Source: Candidatus Pelagibacter sp. (GTDB lineage: Bacteria; Pseudomonadota; Alphaproteobacteria; Pelagibacterales; Pelagibacteraceae). Taken from it: a DNA stretch of 64,000 nucleotides. The number at the start of each line of letters is the position of its first letter. Positions within the stretch are counted from its first letter, which is position 1. The stretch lies in assembly GCA_028224115.1 (NCBI GenBank), contig JAOIVP010000001.1:1-64000 (forward strand), in the 5' to 3' direction. Under the pieces are notes generated by a model that saw only the letters and a program-made list of their open reading frames with translations, searched no databases and was not told the DNA's origin. A program made the position numbers and the translations under genes. Shown one piece after another: positions 1 to 8,894 of the stretch.

Positions 1-51
1 GTAAGGCTTATCTAGTAAGCTGATTTGATCTAAAATATTAGTTTTATTCAA
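1..51 (-). CDS. possible start of a gene running off the window edge
   Basis: On the minus strand a frame opens with TTG at 51-49 and stays open for 17 codons to base 1, reading LNKTNILDQISLLDKPY. It begins 4 bases after the stop of the MFS gene. The start would be a rare TTG, and the stretch is too short to recognise. The regular spacing suggests the next gene of the same transcription unit, but a random open frame is equally possible. Confidence 0.25.
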   Translation of the reverse strand, partial: MNKTNILDQISLLDKPY

Positions 52-55
52 TTTA

Positions 56-1276
56 TTATTCAGTTTTTAATCTTAAAACAGGCTCTTCTTTAATTGGAAC
101 ATGAATTATTGCTGCAAAAATTGATAATGCAATTGCTAAATACCACGCATAATCATAAGAGCCATATATATCGTGAAATAAACCTCCTAAAAAAGATCCA
201 AAAAATGAACCTATTTGATGACTTAAAAATACTATTCCATATAACATGCCGAGATGTTTCGTTCCAAACATTTGGGCAACAATACCACTTGTAGCAGGTA
301 CAGTTGACAACCAAAGAAACCCAAAACTGGCTCCAAATATAAAAGCATTAATGTTACTTGCTGGAAGAAAAATAAATAGACAAATAGAAATTCCTCTTAA
401 AGCATAAATAGCAGCAAGAATTACTTTTTTTTTCATTTTGGTTGATAAGTATCCGCTAAATAATGATCCAAAAATATTGAACAAACCTATCAAGGATAAA
501 ATTGCTGCAGCAGTCCAAGTTTCTAACCCTCGATCAATTACATAAGTTGGAACATGTGTTCCAACCAAAGTGATATGAAATCCACATACAAAAAAACCTG
601 CTGTTAAAAGTACATAGCTTTTCGTTTTAAAAGCTTCTTTAAGTGCACTCATAGTGTTTTGATCACTGGGTTTTTCTATAGACTCTGATAACGAGGGAGA
701 TCTTACAAAAAATGCGATTACGAGACCTATCACCAAGAATATTGTAAAAATATATAAAGTATGGATCCAACCATTATTGATTAGAGAATAAGATGTATAC
801 ATAGGTGAAATAAAATATCCAAAAGATCCAACAGCTGTTACTAAACTCATTGCTATAGTTCTATTTGATAAAGGAAAATGTTTTCCTACAATTGACATTG
901 GAATACTTATAGCAGTTCCTCCAAGACCAATACCCACAAGGAGACCCATATCTATTTGAAAAAAAATACCTGTATTAGGACCTGAATATAAAAAATAAAT
1001 TCCTAAAATATAAAAAATAAAAGCAAGCATGATTGCTTTATGTCCACCATATTTATCTGCAATAGCTCCAAATATAGGTCCAGATAAACCCCACATTAAC
1101 ATCTGCAATCCAACAGCTAATCCAGATTCTGTAAGAGATATATCAAGATCATTTTTAAAATCAGAAAAAAATAAACCAAATGTTTGTCTAACTCCTAATG
1201 ATATTAAAACTACCAAACATGCAGCAATTAGAGTTATTAAAGCAGTTTTGTTTTGAATAAATTTTGTAGATGTCAC
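56..1276 (-). CDS. MFS transporter, 12 membrane segments
   Basis: This 406-residue protein is almost wholly hydrophobic, with about 12 predicted membrane helices. A short positively charged loop near residue 280 (STKMKKK) and the G-rich segment GLLVGIGLGGTAISIPMSIVG near residue 112 fit the major facilitator superfamily. It most resembles the OFA-like or monocarboxylate-type MFS group in length and layout. It sits in the inner membrane. It lies 6 bp downstream of a cystathionine beta-lyase-like gene on the same strand, so the two are probably cotranscribed; a role in exporting or importing an amino-acid-related compound is only inferred from that. The substrate is unknown. Confidence 0.85.
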   Translation of the reverse strand: MTSTKFIQNKTALITLIAACLVVLISLGVRQTFGLFFSDFKNDLDISLTESGLAVGLQMLMWGLSGPIFGAIADKYGGHKAIMLAFIFYILGIYFLYSGPNTGIFFQIDMGLLVGIGLGGTAISIPMSIVGKHFPLSNRTIAMSLVTAVGSFGYFISPMYTSYSLINNGWIHTLYIFTIFLVIGLVIAFFVRSPSLSESIEKPSDQNTMSALKEAFKTKSYVLLTAGFFVCGFHITLVGTHVPTYVIDRGLETWTAAAILSLIGLFNIFGSLFSGYLSTKMKKKVILAAIYALRGISICLFIFLPASNINAFIFGASFGFLWLSTVPATSGIVAQMFGTKHLGMLYGIVFLSHQIGSFFGSFLGGLFHDIYGSYDYAWYLAIALSIFAAIIHVPIKEEPVLRLKTE

Positions 1277-1282
1277 TTTAAA

Positions 1283-2458
1283 TTACTTTAAATGTTTTAA
1301 AGCTTGTTTTATATCAGCAATTAAGTCGCTAGGATCCTCAAGCCCAATATGAAATCTAACAAGGTGTTCATCTTTTTTAAGTTTTAAATATTTTCTTTTA
1401 CCAGTTTCTCTAAATTCTTGATGTAATGCTAGACTTTCAAATCCTCCCCAACTATAGCCATAACCAAATAATTTAAGAGAGTTAACAAATTTTCTAATTG
1501 AATTAATATTTTTTGATTTAATCTGAACTCCCATCAAGCCTGATGCTCCTGAATAATATTTTTTCCACATCCTAAAATTGTAAGAGTCTTTTTTATAAGG
1601 ATACAATAATTTGAATTTTTTATTTTTTGATAAAAACTCAGCAACTTTTTTTGCATTCTCTCTGTGTCTATCTAATCTAACATCAAGTGTTCTAAGTCCT
1701 CTTGTGATTAAATAAGCATCATCTGGTCCAAGTCTTAATCCTGTAATTCTTTCTGCAGCTTTCACTTTTGGAAATACTTTTTTATTAACTGCTAACGATC
1801 CACCCATAACATCGGAGTGACCTGAATAATATTTGGTAGCTGATACAATTGCCATATCAAAACCAAGTTTTATGGGTTTTAAAAAATATGGAGTCCCCCA
1901 TGTATTATCCATAGCAGTTAGAATTTTATGTTTTTTTGCAATTGAAACAATTTTGCCAAGGTCTTGAAAATCAAACGAATTACTTCCAGGATTTTCTACA
2001 AAAATTAATTTAGTATTTTTTGTAATACTTTTTTCTAAAGTTTTAAGATCATGTGGATCATAAAATGTTGTTTTAATATTAAATTCTTTTAAAAAATTTT
2101 CAGTTAATATTCTAGTTGGGCTATAGACAGGATCTGCAACAATAATTTCGTCTCCTGGTCTTGTTACGCTAAATATTGCTAAAAATACGGCACCAAAACC
2201 AGTTGGTGTTGTAAACACATGATAGCTTTCTTCCAACTTCGTTAAAATTTTTTGTAAAATATATGTCGTGGAAGTTCCTTGTCTGCCGTAATCATAATGA
2301 CCACCTGTAGGATTTTTTATAGCTTTAGCTTGAGTTTTTCTAATATCTTTCATTGATTTGAAAATAATAGTTGATGCTCTGACTACTGGAGGGTTAACAG
2401 ACTGATTATGAAAGTCTTTTGCTGTATGTTTTAAAAATGTCTTGAAAGAATTACTCAT
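1283..2458 (-). CDS. metC: cystathionine beta-lyase-like PLP enzyme (Cys/Met metabolism family)
   Basis: The 391-residue length and order of motifs match the Cys/Met-metabolism PLP enzymes (trans-sulfuration fold type I). SATKYYSGHSDVMGG near residue 210 carries the lysine expected to bind PLP, and DNTWGTPY near residue 185 holds the cofactor-contacting Asp. The phrase YDYGRQGTST near the N-terminus is typical of MetC/cystathionine beta-lyase rather than MetB, so cleavage of cystathionine to homocysteine is the likeliest reaction. It is probably the first gene of a two-gene unit with the MFS transporter. Another carbon-sulfur lyase specificity cannot be excluded. Confidence 0.85.
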   Translation of the reverse strand: MSNSFKTFLKHTAKDFHNQSVNPPVVRASTIIFKSMKDIRKTQAKAIKNPTGGHYDYGRQGTSTTYILQKILTKLEESYHVFTTPTGFGAVFLAIFSVTRPGDEIIVADPVYSPTRILTENFLKEFNIKTTFYDPHDLKTLEKSITKNTKLIFVENPGSNSFDFQDLGKIVSIAKKHKILTAMDNTWGTPYFLKPIKLGFDMAIVSATKYYSGHSDVMGGSLAVNKKVFPKVKAAERITGLRLGPDDAYLITRGLRTLDVRLDRHRENAKKVAEFLSKNKKFKLLYPYKKDSYNFRMWKKYYSGASGLMGVQIKSKNINSIRKFVNSLKLFGYGYSWGGFESLALHQEFRETGKRKYLKLKKDEHLVRFHIGLEDPSDLIADIKQALKHLK

Positions 2459-2533
2459 AATAAAATTTGATATGTTAATAAGACAATGCTATATCCCGTA
2501 AAAAACGTCAATAAAATTAATAAATAGGATTGA

Positions 2534-2617
2534 ATGAGTTACCCAAAAAAACATAGAGGCCGAAGAAAGCAAGGCTCTAAAAAAAGAAGAGCAAAAAGAA
2601 AAAATAAGAAAAAATAA
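2534..2617 (+). CDS. 27-residue highly basic protein
   Basis: ATG at 2534 opens a 27-codon frame ending in TAA at 2615-2617. The first part reads MSYPKKHRGRRKQG and the rest is almost all Lys/Arg. About two thirds of the residues are basic, and there is no hydrophobic segment. It lies 6 bp before the next gene on the same strand. Such composition is seen in tiny ribosome-associated or nucleic-acid-binding proteins (Thx-like proteins are the same size), but I do not see the Thx sequence pattern. Whether it is translated is not proven; a random frame with this bias is possible in A-rich DNA, although the RG/GRR content argues against it. Confidence 0.5.
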   Translation: MSYPKKHRGRRKQGSKKRRAKRKNKKK

Positions 2618-2623
2618 TCTCCT

Positions 2624-3334
2624 ATGGAGCAGATTAGCAAAGTAAAGTCTATTAGCATATGGATATTTATAATTCCTTTTTTTGCTGTTAATGCCTGTTT
2701 AATAATAACTACACAATTTCATTTTCTGATTGAACCTCAGTATAGAATTTTTAGCACATTTCCTTATTTTGATGGTGGGGTCTCAATAAGTAGAACTGCA
2801 AGATATTACCCAACTTATCTTATATTTAAACCAGCTATGTTTTTAACTTCGTATCTTTTAATTAAATACTGGATCTATAACAAAGAAATAGTTATTTTTT
2901 TTGATAAAGAACACAAATATAAAAATAAAATTTTGTTTTTTGGTATCGCATCAGCAATTGCTTTAACAATTCATTCAATATTTTTAGGAGTTAAATTTGA
3001 TAATGATTTGTATAAATTATTTAGAAGAGTAATAATGCTTTCATTTATAATTTTTGAAATTACAGCTCAAGCATATTTAGTTGCTGCATTTTATTCATTT
3101 AAAAATAAATTAGACAAAAATATTAATAAAATATTTTTGAATCTTAAAATTATTTTAGTTTCAACTTTAATTGTTGTTGCAGTTATAAGCATACCAATAA
3201 TAAGTTTACCTGGAGATGATATATTTGGTTTTAATCTTAAGTTTTTAAAACATGCTCTTGAATGGGATTATTTTTTAGGTGTAATATTATTTTATGTATT
3301 AACTTTTTTTATGTGGAAAAAAACTAATTATTAA
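2624..3334 (+). CDS. integral membrane protein of unknown function
   Basis: The 236-residue protein has about six hydrophobic segments, starting with a helix at residues 9-30 and ending in a helix followed by MWKKTNY. The segment [19 protein letters not shown] after the first external loop recalls the Frag1/DRAM/PGAP2-like membrane proteins, but this is a loose resemblance. It starts 6 bp after the small basic ORF and converges on mnmA with an 11 bp overlap of the 3' ends. I cannot assign a function. Confidence 0.75.
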   Translation: MEQISKVKSISIWIFIIPFFAVNACLIITTQFHFLIEPQYRIFSTFPYFDGGVSISRTARYYPTYLIFKPAMFLTSYLLIKYWIYNKEIVIFFDKEHKYKNKILFFGIASAIALTIHSIFLGVKFDNDLYKLFRRVIMLSFIIFEITAQAYLVAAFYSFKNKLDKNINKIFLNLKIILVSTLIVVAVISIPIISLPGDDIFGFNLKFLKHALEWDYFLGVILFYVLTFFMWKKTNY

Positions 3335-4442
3335 TCCATCCACCGCCTAAAACCTTATATCCAAACTGATCTTCACTGTAAAACACGCACGCTTGACCTG
3401 GTGAAATACCATCTTCAGAATTAACTAAATTCACATTAGCTGTATTATTATCTTTTAGATCGACCTTTGCCTCAAGTAGGTTTCCTGTTGATCTAACTTT
3501 TACAAAAATATTTTTATCTAAATCTTTTTTATCAGTTAATAAGTTTAAATCTTTAAGAAAGATATTTTTTTTACCAAGATTTTCTTTTGCTCCAACTATA
3601 ATCTCATTATTGTCAGAATTTATTTTTAGTACGTATAAAGGCTCTTTATCTGAAACTTTAATCCCTTTTCTTTGACCTATAGTAAAGTTAATAATTCCAT
3701 CATGAACACCAATTACTTTTCCATCCAAATTCTTAATGTTTCCCTTTTTAAAAGAGTCTGGTCTAAATTTTCTAATTACTGAAGCATAATCTCCATTGGG
3801 TACAAAACAAATATCTTGGCTATCAGGCTTATCTGCAACGTTTAAATCTAGTTCTTTTGCAATCTCTCTTGTTTTATCTTTTAACATTCCACCTAATGGA
3901 AATCTTAAATAGTCTAATTGTTCACGTGTCGTGTTAAATAAGAAATAACTTTGATCTCTATTTTCATCAATCGCTCTATACATATTATTTGTATTATTTG
4001 CTGTAATGTTTTTTACATAATGACCGGTTACTAAAGCGTCTGCTTTAAGTTCTTTTGAAACTTCAAATAAATCTTTAAATTTTACTGTTTGATTACATTG
4101 AACACATGGTATTGGAGTCTCACCATTTAAATAACTATCAACAAAATTATCTATAACACCTTGTTTAAACTTATCTTGGTAATATAAAATTTTATGTTCA
4201 ATTCCTAATTTATGAGCAACACGTTTAGCGTCCATTATATCTTGTCCGGAACAACATTGTTTGGATTTAGCTACTTCTTTTCCATCATCATAAAGTTTTA
4301 AAGTTATTCCTATAACTTTATAACCTTCATTTTTCATAATTCCGGCTACAGTTGATGAATCTACTCCACCAGACATAGCAACAACTACAGTCGTATCCTC
4401 AGGCTTTTTATTAATTCCAATAGAATTTAATTCTTTATTCAT
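3324..4442 (-). CDS. mnmA: tRNA 2-thiouridine(34) synthase MnmA
   Basis: MnmA thiolates uridine 34 of Lys, Glu and Gln tRNAs, using ATP and a persulfide. The N-terminal PP-loop is MSGGVDSS near residue 24. The catalytic cysteines are in IPCVQCN near residue 112 and in [13 protein letters not shown] near residue 212, and the C-terminal beta domain ends in GQACVFY and VLGGGWI. The 372-residue length is normal for the family. The gene is cytoplasmic, monocistronic or nearly so, and divergent from the DUF3553 gene. Confidence 0.97.
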   Translation of the reverse strand: MNKELNSIGINKKPEDTTVVVAMSGGVDSSTVAGIMKNEGYKVIGITLKLYDDGKEVAKSKQCCSGQDIMDAKRVAHKLGIEHKILYYQDKFKQGVIDNFVDSYLNGETPIPCVQCNQTVKFKDLFEVSKELKADALVTGHYVKNITANNTNNMYRAIDENRDQSYFLFNTTREQLDYLRFPLGGMLKDKTREIAKELDLNVADKPDSQDICFVPNGDYASVIRKFRPDSFKKGNIKNLDGKVIGVHDGIINFTIGQRKGIKVSDKEPLYVLKINSDNNEIIVGAKENLGKKNIFLKDLNLLTDKKDLDKNIFVKVRSTGNLLEAKVDLKDNNTANVNLVNSEDGISPGQACVFYSEDQFGYKVLGGGWINN

Positions 4443-4483
4443 AATGTGCTATTTATACTTATTTAAAATATAAGTTAAATTAA

Positions 4484-4669
4484 ATGATTTTAGATTATGA
4501 GCCAGGTGACAAAGTTACTAATCCAAACAACAAAGACTGGGGTATTGGTCAAGTTCAATCTATTATAAATGGAAAAGTTACTGTTAATTTTGAAAATGTT
4601 GGAAAAAAAGTTGTTAATTCAAATTTAATAAATTTAGAAAAAATCTCTAACAAAAAGGATATTAAATGA
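4484..4669 (+). CDS. DUF3553-type small protein
   Basis: A 61-residue soluble protein. GDKVTNPNNKDWGIGQVQSI followed by VNFENVGKKVV matches the short DUF3553 domain, a small beta-barrel-like module seen alone or attached to helicases and common in alphaproteobacteria. Its role is unknown. The stop overlaps the ATG of the next gene by 4 bp, so the two are translationally coupled. Confidence 0.75.
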   Translation: MILDYEPGDKVTNPNNKDWGIGQVQSIINGKVTVNFENVGKKVVNSNLINLEKISNKKDIK

Positions 4670-5904
4670 GATCAGCATTAATAATACTACTAAGTTTAAT
4701 CACTTTTTATAATCCTGCTTTTTCAAAAGAAAAACTTTTACCCAATACGCTTTTAGAGATTAAAGTAATTGAAAACTGGGAACCAGTTAAAAACTTTAAA
4801 AAATTTAAAGAGTATTCAAAACTTACTCCCATGAAAGGATTTTTAGAAAGAAAAAATAAAGAGTGGAATTGTTTTGATAGGATTAAAAATGTAGATCCCT
4901 ATCCAAAAGATGACAAATCTCACCATGCATGGTTCTCATGTCAAAATTATTTACATGTTGTTGGAACCCTTAATCCACAATTGATTGGGGATATTTTGTT
5001 ATTTTGGGCGTCAGCAAAGAAAGATCTAATGATTGCAAAAAAAACAACTAAATCAATTGGATATAATGTTTCGGGATATGATATTCCTAGCACACTTGGA
5101 ACTTTTGCTCAATTTTATGCTGTCTGGTACAATGAAATTAATTTCACAGACCAAGAAAGAGAATTGGTTAATAAATATCTAGTCCAAAAACTTTTTGATC
5201 AAAAATTTAAAGTTTTAAATTATGGTTCAAGAAAATGTAATATCAAAAAATTAAAGAGTATTTATTCAAAGAATACAGGAACCAATAATTGCGGAAATAT
5301 TAGAATGAAAGTTGCTGTTGGTGAAATAATGCTTGGCTTTAGATTGGAAAACCAAAAACTATTAGACAAAGGTCATAAGGATATTTATGTTGTGCAGGCA
5401 TTTATCAATAAAGATGGGATTAATATAAATCTTGCCAGCAGAGGTGCCTCAACTGTAAATTATTCTTGGGAATATACTGGTTACTCAAGTATTCTAGCAG
5501 AAGTGTATAGACCTGTTGGATATGATTATTTTGAACATACACTTCCTCGTGGGGCTAAGGTAAAAGATTATTTAAAATTTAATTATAGACTTCTTAAAGA
5601 TTTTAAATTGACTGCTAAATGGGCAAAATATGATGTGGGCTCAAAATCTAACCCATACAAAAAAATTTCTAAAATTACCCAGGCTGAATATATACTAACT
5701 GAAAATGCAAAAGATGCTTACAGATACAAGGATGGTGATAAAGAGTTTATAAAAGCTCATTCAAGATTTACTAAAAGATATATGCCAGAACTTTATTCAA
5801 GTGTATCTGAAGAAGAAATTAAAAATTATCATAGATCAAAAGAAGGTCTGATTTCGGCGAATAAAGGTGTAAGTTCTTATGGTTTATATTATGGGAATAG
5901 TTGA
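4666..5904 (+). CDS. secreted protein, possibly polysaccharide-lyase-like
   Basis: A signal peptide occupies residues 1-20 (hydrophobic core, then AFSKE), so the 412-residue product is exported to the periplasm. Four cysteines in the mature part could form disulfides. The middle contains TNNCGNIRMKVAVGEIMLGF, and further on RGASTVNYSWEYTGYSSILAE. The pattern of an Asn-rich loop, then a Gly/Tyr-rich helix pair, recalls the alpha/alpha barrel of alginate lyases (PL5-like). This is a fold-level guess from spacing and not from a clear signature. It overlaps the DUF3553 gene by 4 bp. Confidence 0.6.
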   Translation: MRSALIILLSLITFYNPAFSKEKLLPNTLLEIKVIENWEPVKNFKKFKEYSKLTPMKGFLERKNKEWNCFDRIKNVDPYPKDDKSHHAWFSCQNYLHVVGTLNPQLIGDILLFWASAKKDLMIAKKTTKSIGYNVSGYDIPSTLGTFAQFYAVWYNEINFTDQERELVNKYLVQKLFDQKFKVLNYGSRKCNIKKLKSIYSKNTGTNNCGNIRMKVAVGEIMLGFRLENQKLLDKGHKDIYVVQAFINKDGININLASRGASTVNYSWEYTGYSSILAEVYRPVGYDYFEHTLPRGAKVKDYLKFNYRLLKDFKLTAKWAKYDVGSKSNPYKKISKITQAEYILTENAKDAYRYKDGDKEFIKAHSRFTKRYMPELYSSVSEEEIKNYHRSKEGLISANKGVSSYGLYYGNS

Positions 5905-5931
5905 GAATAATATAAAATAAATTTTTATAAT

Positions 5932-6696
5932 ATGGATACAAAAAAAATTATAGAGGGCCTAATAAATTCTTTTTTAGAGGCTGGAGAGATATCATTAGCT
6001 CTTCGAGAAAAAGGATTAAAAAAAGAAATTAAATCTGACAACACACCTGTAAGCAATGGAGATCTTGAAGTTAATAAATTTATTACAAAAAAAATATCTG
6101 ATATTACACCAGATATTCCAATTATATCTGAGGAAACATCTGACAATAAAGATAATACTCAACTAAAAGATTTTTGGTTGGTTGATCCTATCGATGGAAC
6201 ATATGATTATATAAATAACCTTGAAGAATTTACAATTAATGCTGGTTTGATTATAAATAATAAGCCTGTAGCAGGATTAATTTATGCACCTGCAAAAAAG
6301 AGAATGTTCTACTCTTACGGACCAGGAAATGCTTTTGAACTAACTAATGGACAAACTATTAATCTAAGTAATAAAATTAATAAAAATAACAATCCTATTA
6401 AATTTATTTCTTATTCAAACAAAATTAAACCTGAAATTCAAAAAATCTATCAAGATATTGGTGTCGGTGAAAATGTTAAAATGAAAAGTTCACTAAAATT
6501 TTGTGTGGTTGCAGCTGGTGAATATGATGGTTACGTTGCAGAACCTAGAGCTTATGAATGGGACATAGCAGCAGGCCATGCAATACTAATTCATTCAGGA
6601 GGAACAGTTACAGATTTTAATGAGAATGAAATTTTGTATGGAAAAAAAGATCTTAAAAATCCAAGCATAATTTTAAAAAGTAAAAATATATTATAA
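5932..6696 (+). CDS. cysQ: 3'(2'),5'-bisphosphate nucleotidase CysQ-type (inositol monophosphatase family)
   Basis: CysQ removes the 3'-phosphate of PAP, the by-product of sulfate activation. The metal-binding motifs of the IMPase fold are all visible: EE in ISEETSD near residue 64, DPIDGTYDYI near residue 83, and WDIAAGHAIL near residue 206. The length of 254 fits CysQ. An inositol-phosphatase or histidinol-phosphatase activity is possible because the family is hard to split by eye. Its stop codon overlaps the ATG of a small membrane ORF (TAATG). Confidence 0.85.
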   Translation: MDTKKIIEGLINSFLEAGEISLALREKGLKKEIKSDNTPVSNGDLEVNKFITKKISDITPDIPIISEETSDNKDNTQLKDFWLVDPIDGTYDYINNLEEFTINAGLIINNKPVAGLIYAPAKKRMFYSYGPGNAFELTNGQTINLSNKINKNNNPIKFISYSNKIKPEIQKIYQDIGVGENVKMKSSLKFCVVAAGEYDGYVAEPRAYEWDIAAGHAILIHSGGTVTDFNENEILYGKKDLKNPSIILKSKNIL

Positions 6697-6845
6697 TGGA
6701 TGAGCAATTAAGAATAATACTTATCATAATAGTGTCTGTTTCGATTTTTGGGTTATTAGTTTTTGTGTTTGTTAAAAACTATGTAAGACAAAAAATTAAT
6801 AACTTGGTTGAAGAGGAAAAAGATAAAAAGTCTAAAGTAGATTAA
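6696..6845 (+). CDS. 49-residue single-span membrane protein
   Basis: The ATG overlaps the cysQ stop by one base (TAATG). The protein begins MDEQLRIILIIIVSVSIFG. One hydrophobic helix covers residues 6-26, followed by a basic stretch (KNYVRQK) and an acidic/basic tail. Inside-positive topology and the coupling to cysQ make it a plausible real gene. The 3' end overlaps the convergent recX gene by 14 bp. Function unknown. Confidence 0.55.
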   Translation: MDEQLRIILIIIVSVSIFGLLVFVFVKNYVRQKINNLVEEEKDKKSKVD

Positions 6846-7395
6846 TTATTTTTAAATATTGATCTTTTTCTATATCCATTACTTTTCTAGAGGTCTCAAA
6901 ATCAAATCCATTTCTTGCTAATAGAGATATATCTTTTTTATAAAACAATGTTCTATTATCCTCTGCTCTTGCTGGCCCTATTCTTTTTTTTTTACAAATT
7001 TTTATAGCAGAAAAAAAATCTTGATCAGAGTTATCTTCTCTAATTTTATCAACAGTATCTTTTATAAATTCGTCGTTAATTCCTTTTCCTATTAAATAGT
7101 TTCTAATTTTATTAATGGAATTTCCTCTTTGAATCATGCTATTTGCTTTACTTTCAGAATAAAATTGATCATTTATAAATTTATTTTTTTCCAGATCTGA
7201 CAACACAATATCGATCAATTTATTAACGTCTTTTTTTCTTATATCAGAAGAAGAAAGTTTCATATATTTCTTCAGTAAATAAGTTTTTAATTGCTGTTTT
7301 GAAGGTGCATACTTTTCAACATAAGCAAATGCAAAATTTCTCATCTCTTCTACGGTTACTTGAAGTGTTTTTTTTCTATTTCTTATAGGAATCAT
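6832..7395 (-). CDS. recX: RecX-family regulatory protein
   Basis: RecX proteins bind RecA filaments and limit recombination. The 187-residue protein is made of helical repeats with the family pattern: AFAYVEKYAPSKQQLKTYLLKKY near residue 27, FINDQFYSESKANSMIQRGNSINKIRNYLIGKGI near residue 97, then DNRTLFYKKDISLLARNGFDFETSRKV near residue 147. It is diverged, but repeat order and size agree. recA is not next to it here. Confidence 0.85.
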   Translation of the reverse strand: MIPIRNRKKTLQVTVEEMRNFAFAYVEKYAPSKQQLKTYLLKKYMKLSSSDIRKKDVNKLIDIVLSDLEKNKFINDQFYSESKANSMIQRGNSINKIRNYLIGKGINDEFIKDTVDKIREDNSDQDFFSAIKICKKKRIGPARAEDNRTLFYKKDISLLARNGFDFETSRKVMDIEKDQYLKIINLL

Positions 7396-7421
7396 GGTTA
7401 GATTTTATATAATATATTTCA

Positions 7422-7895
7422 ATGATCGAACAAATTTATAATTATTTTACTATTGAGACACTTTATATGTGGATCAACATAGGAGTATTACCATTTTGGC
7501 TGATGCTAATTTTTTTTCCTCAGTCACATTTGAGTAGAATTTTTGTATCATCAATATTTCCAATATTTATACTAAGTGGTGTTTATATTTTTATTTTATA
7601 TAAATCTTATCTAATAGGTTATGATTTTATAGGTAATTTTACTTTGTACTTAGGTTTAGATGAGCTCTCTAGATTGTTTGAAGATCATTTGTATTTAATG
7701 CTTTTTTGGACACACTTTATTGCAATCAATCTATTTGTCGGAGGTTGGATTACTAAAGACTCTCAAAAATTTTATATCAATAAAATCTTAGTAGCGATCC
7801 CATTAATAATTACTTATTTAATTGGACCAATTGGTTTATTCTTTTATTGGATTGTTAGAATTTTCTATGCAAAAAGAATTAACCTTTATGAGTAA
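7422..7895 (+). CDS. ABA4-like (DUF4281) membrane protein
   Basis: A 157-residue protein with four hydrophobic segments. The segment LGLDELSRLFEDHLYLMLFWTHFIAINLFVGGWI, and GPIGLFFYWIVR near the C-terminus, match the ABA4-like family, named after a plant protein needed for neoxanthin formation; bacterial members have no proven role. The ATG of the next gene lies inside its end (ATGAGTAA, 8 bp overlap). Confidence 0.75.
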   Translation: MIEQIYNYFTIETLYMWINIGVLPFWLMLIFFPQSHLSRIFVSSIFPIFILSGVYIFILYKSYLIGYDFIGNFTLYLGLDELSRLFEDHLYLMLFWTHFIAINLFVGGWITKDSQKFYINKILVAIPLIITYLIGPIGLFFYWIVRIFYAKRINLYE

Positions 7896-8469
7896 CTATA
7901 TTGATTTTTATTTTGATATAATTAGTCCTTATTCATACATAGCGCATAAAAAAATTCAAAAAATCAAAGAAAATAAAAAAATTATTTTTAATTACAAACC
8001 TATTTTATTGGGTGGTCTACATAATTTAGCAGGAATAAGCGCTCCTGCTTTCAATAAATATAAAATGAAAAATATGCAAAGCGATTGTGAATTAGTCTCA
8101 AAAAAAAATAATATTGCTTTTAAATGGAATTTTAAATTTCCAATAAACTCACTTTCAATAATGCGAGGATATATATCAATTAATGATAATCAAAAAGAAG
8201 AATACTTAAATATTTTTTTTGATGCTTACTGGAGAGATAATTTGGATTTATCATTTGAAAAAGAATTTTCAAAATTATTAGAAATTTTAAAAATAGATAA
8301 AGATTTTTTTTTTAATAAAATTAAACAACAATCAACTAAAGATAAATTAAAAGAATTAACAAATGAAGCTTTTAATAAAGAGGTATTTGGCGCCCCAACC
8401 TTTATTATTAATAACAAAATTTTCTGGGGACAGGACCGTCTTGAATATGCTGTTGAGGAATTAATCTAA
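7888..8469 (+). CDS. 2-hydroxychromene-2-carboxylate isomerase-like protein (DsbA-like fold)
   Basis: I take the ATG at 7888, giving MSNYIDFYFDIISPYSYIAH and 193 residues; the longer frame from 7822 overlaps the previous gene and adds an atypical leader. FYFDIISPYSY replaces the DsbA CxxC with Ser-Pro-Tyr, as in HCCA isomerases and kappa GSTs, and FGAPTFIINNKIFWGQDRLEY is the family C-terminal signature. Such enzymes use glutathione in aromatic degradation, but in marine genomes the substrate is usually unknown. Confidence 0.85.
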   Translation: MSNYIDFYFDIISPYSYIAHKKIQKIKENKKIIFNYKPILLGGLHNLAGISAPAFNKYKMKNMQSDCELVSKKNNIAFKWNFKFPINSLSIMRGYISINDNQKEEYLNIFFDAYWRDNLDLSFEKEFSKLLEILKIDKDFFFNKIKQQSTKDKLKELTNEAFNKEVFGAPTFIINNKIFWGQDRLEYAVEELI

Positions 8470-8470
8470 A

Positions 8471-8854
8471 TTATTCTATTTTAAATTTACTTTGGCTAAT
8501 TGCACCAAAACCACCTTCAATATGTGATATTTTTTCATATCCCATATTTTTTAAAGCTTTAACTGCTAAAGCAGATCTTACTCCTCCAGCACAAAACAAA
8601 ACAATCTCTTTATTTTTATCTAAAACACCTTGTTGATATAAAGCACTATTAGGATCTAAATAAATTTCTAGCTTTCCTCGAGGTATATGAACTGAATTTT
8701 CTACTTTACCAGTGCTTTCTAATTCATTGTCTTCTCTAATATCAATTAAATTACAATTATTATCTTCAACCATTTTTAAAGCATCATGTACGTTAATCGT
8801 TTTGATCTCTTCCATTGCTTCAGATACTAATGTTTGTAGTGATTTAATAGCCAT
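8471..8854 (-). CDS. rhodanese-like domain protein
   Basis: A 127-residue protein with a single rhodanese domain: NLIDIREDNE near residue 35, then the catalytic loop FCAGGVRSALA with the active Cys near residue 88, and HIEGGFGA near the end. It is soluble with no signal peptide. The likely role is sulfur transfer from a persulfide. It converges on the HCCA-isomerase-like gene with a one-base gap and is divergent from the glycosyltransferase-like gene. Confidence 0.88.
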   Translation of the reverse strand: MAIKSLQTLVSEAMEEIKTINVHDALKMVEDNNCNLIDIREDNELESTGKVENSVHIPRGKLEIYLDPNSALYQQGVLDKNKEIVLFCAGGVRSALAVKALKNMGYEKISHIEGGFGAISQSKFKIE

Positions 8855-8894
8855 AATATTGTAAGGATTTATATCATATAAATTTAAAACTAAT

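Noticed and set aside
7822..7887. 22-residue N-terminal extension of the HCCA isomerase-like frame
   Set aside because: It overlaps the end of the ABA4-like gene, and homologues start at the FYFDIISPYSY strand; ATG at 7888 gives a coupled 8 bp overlap.
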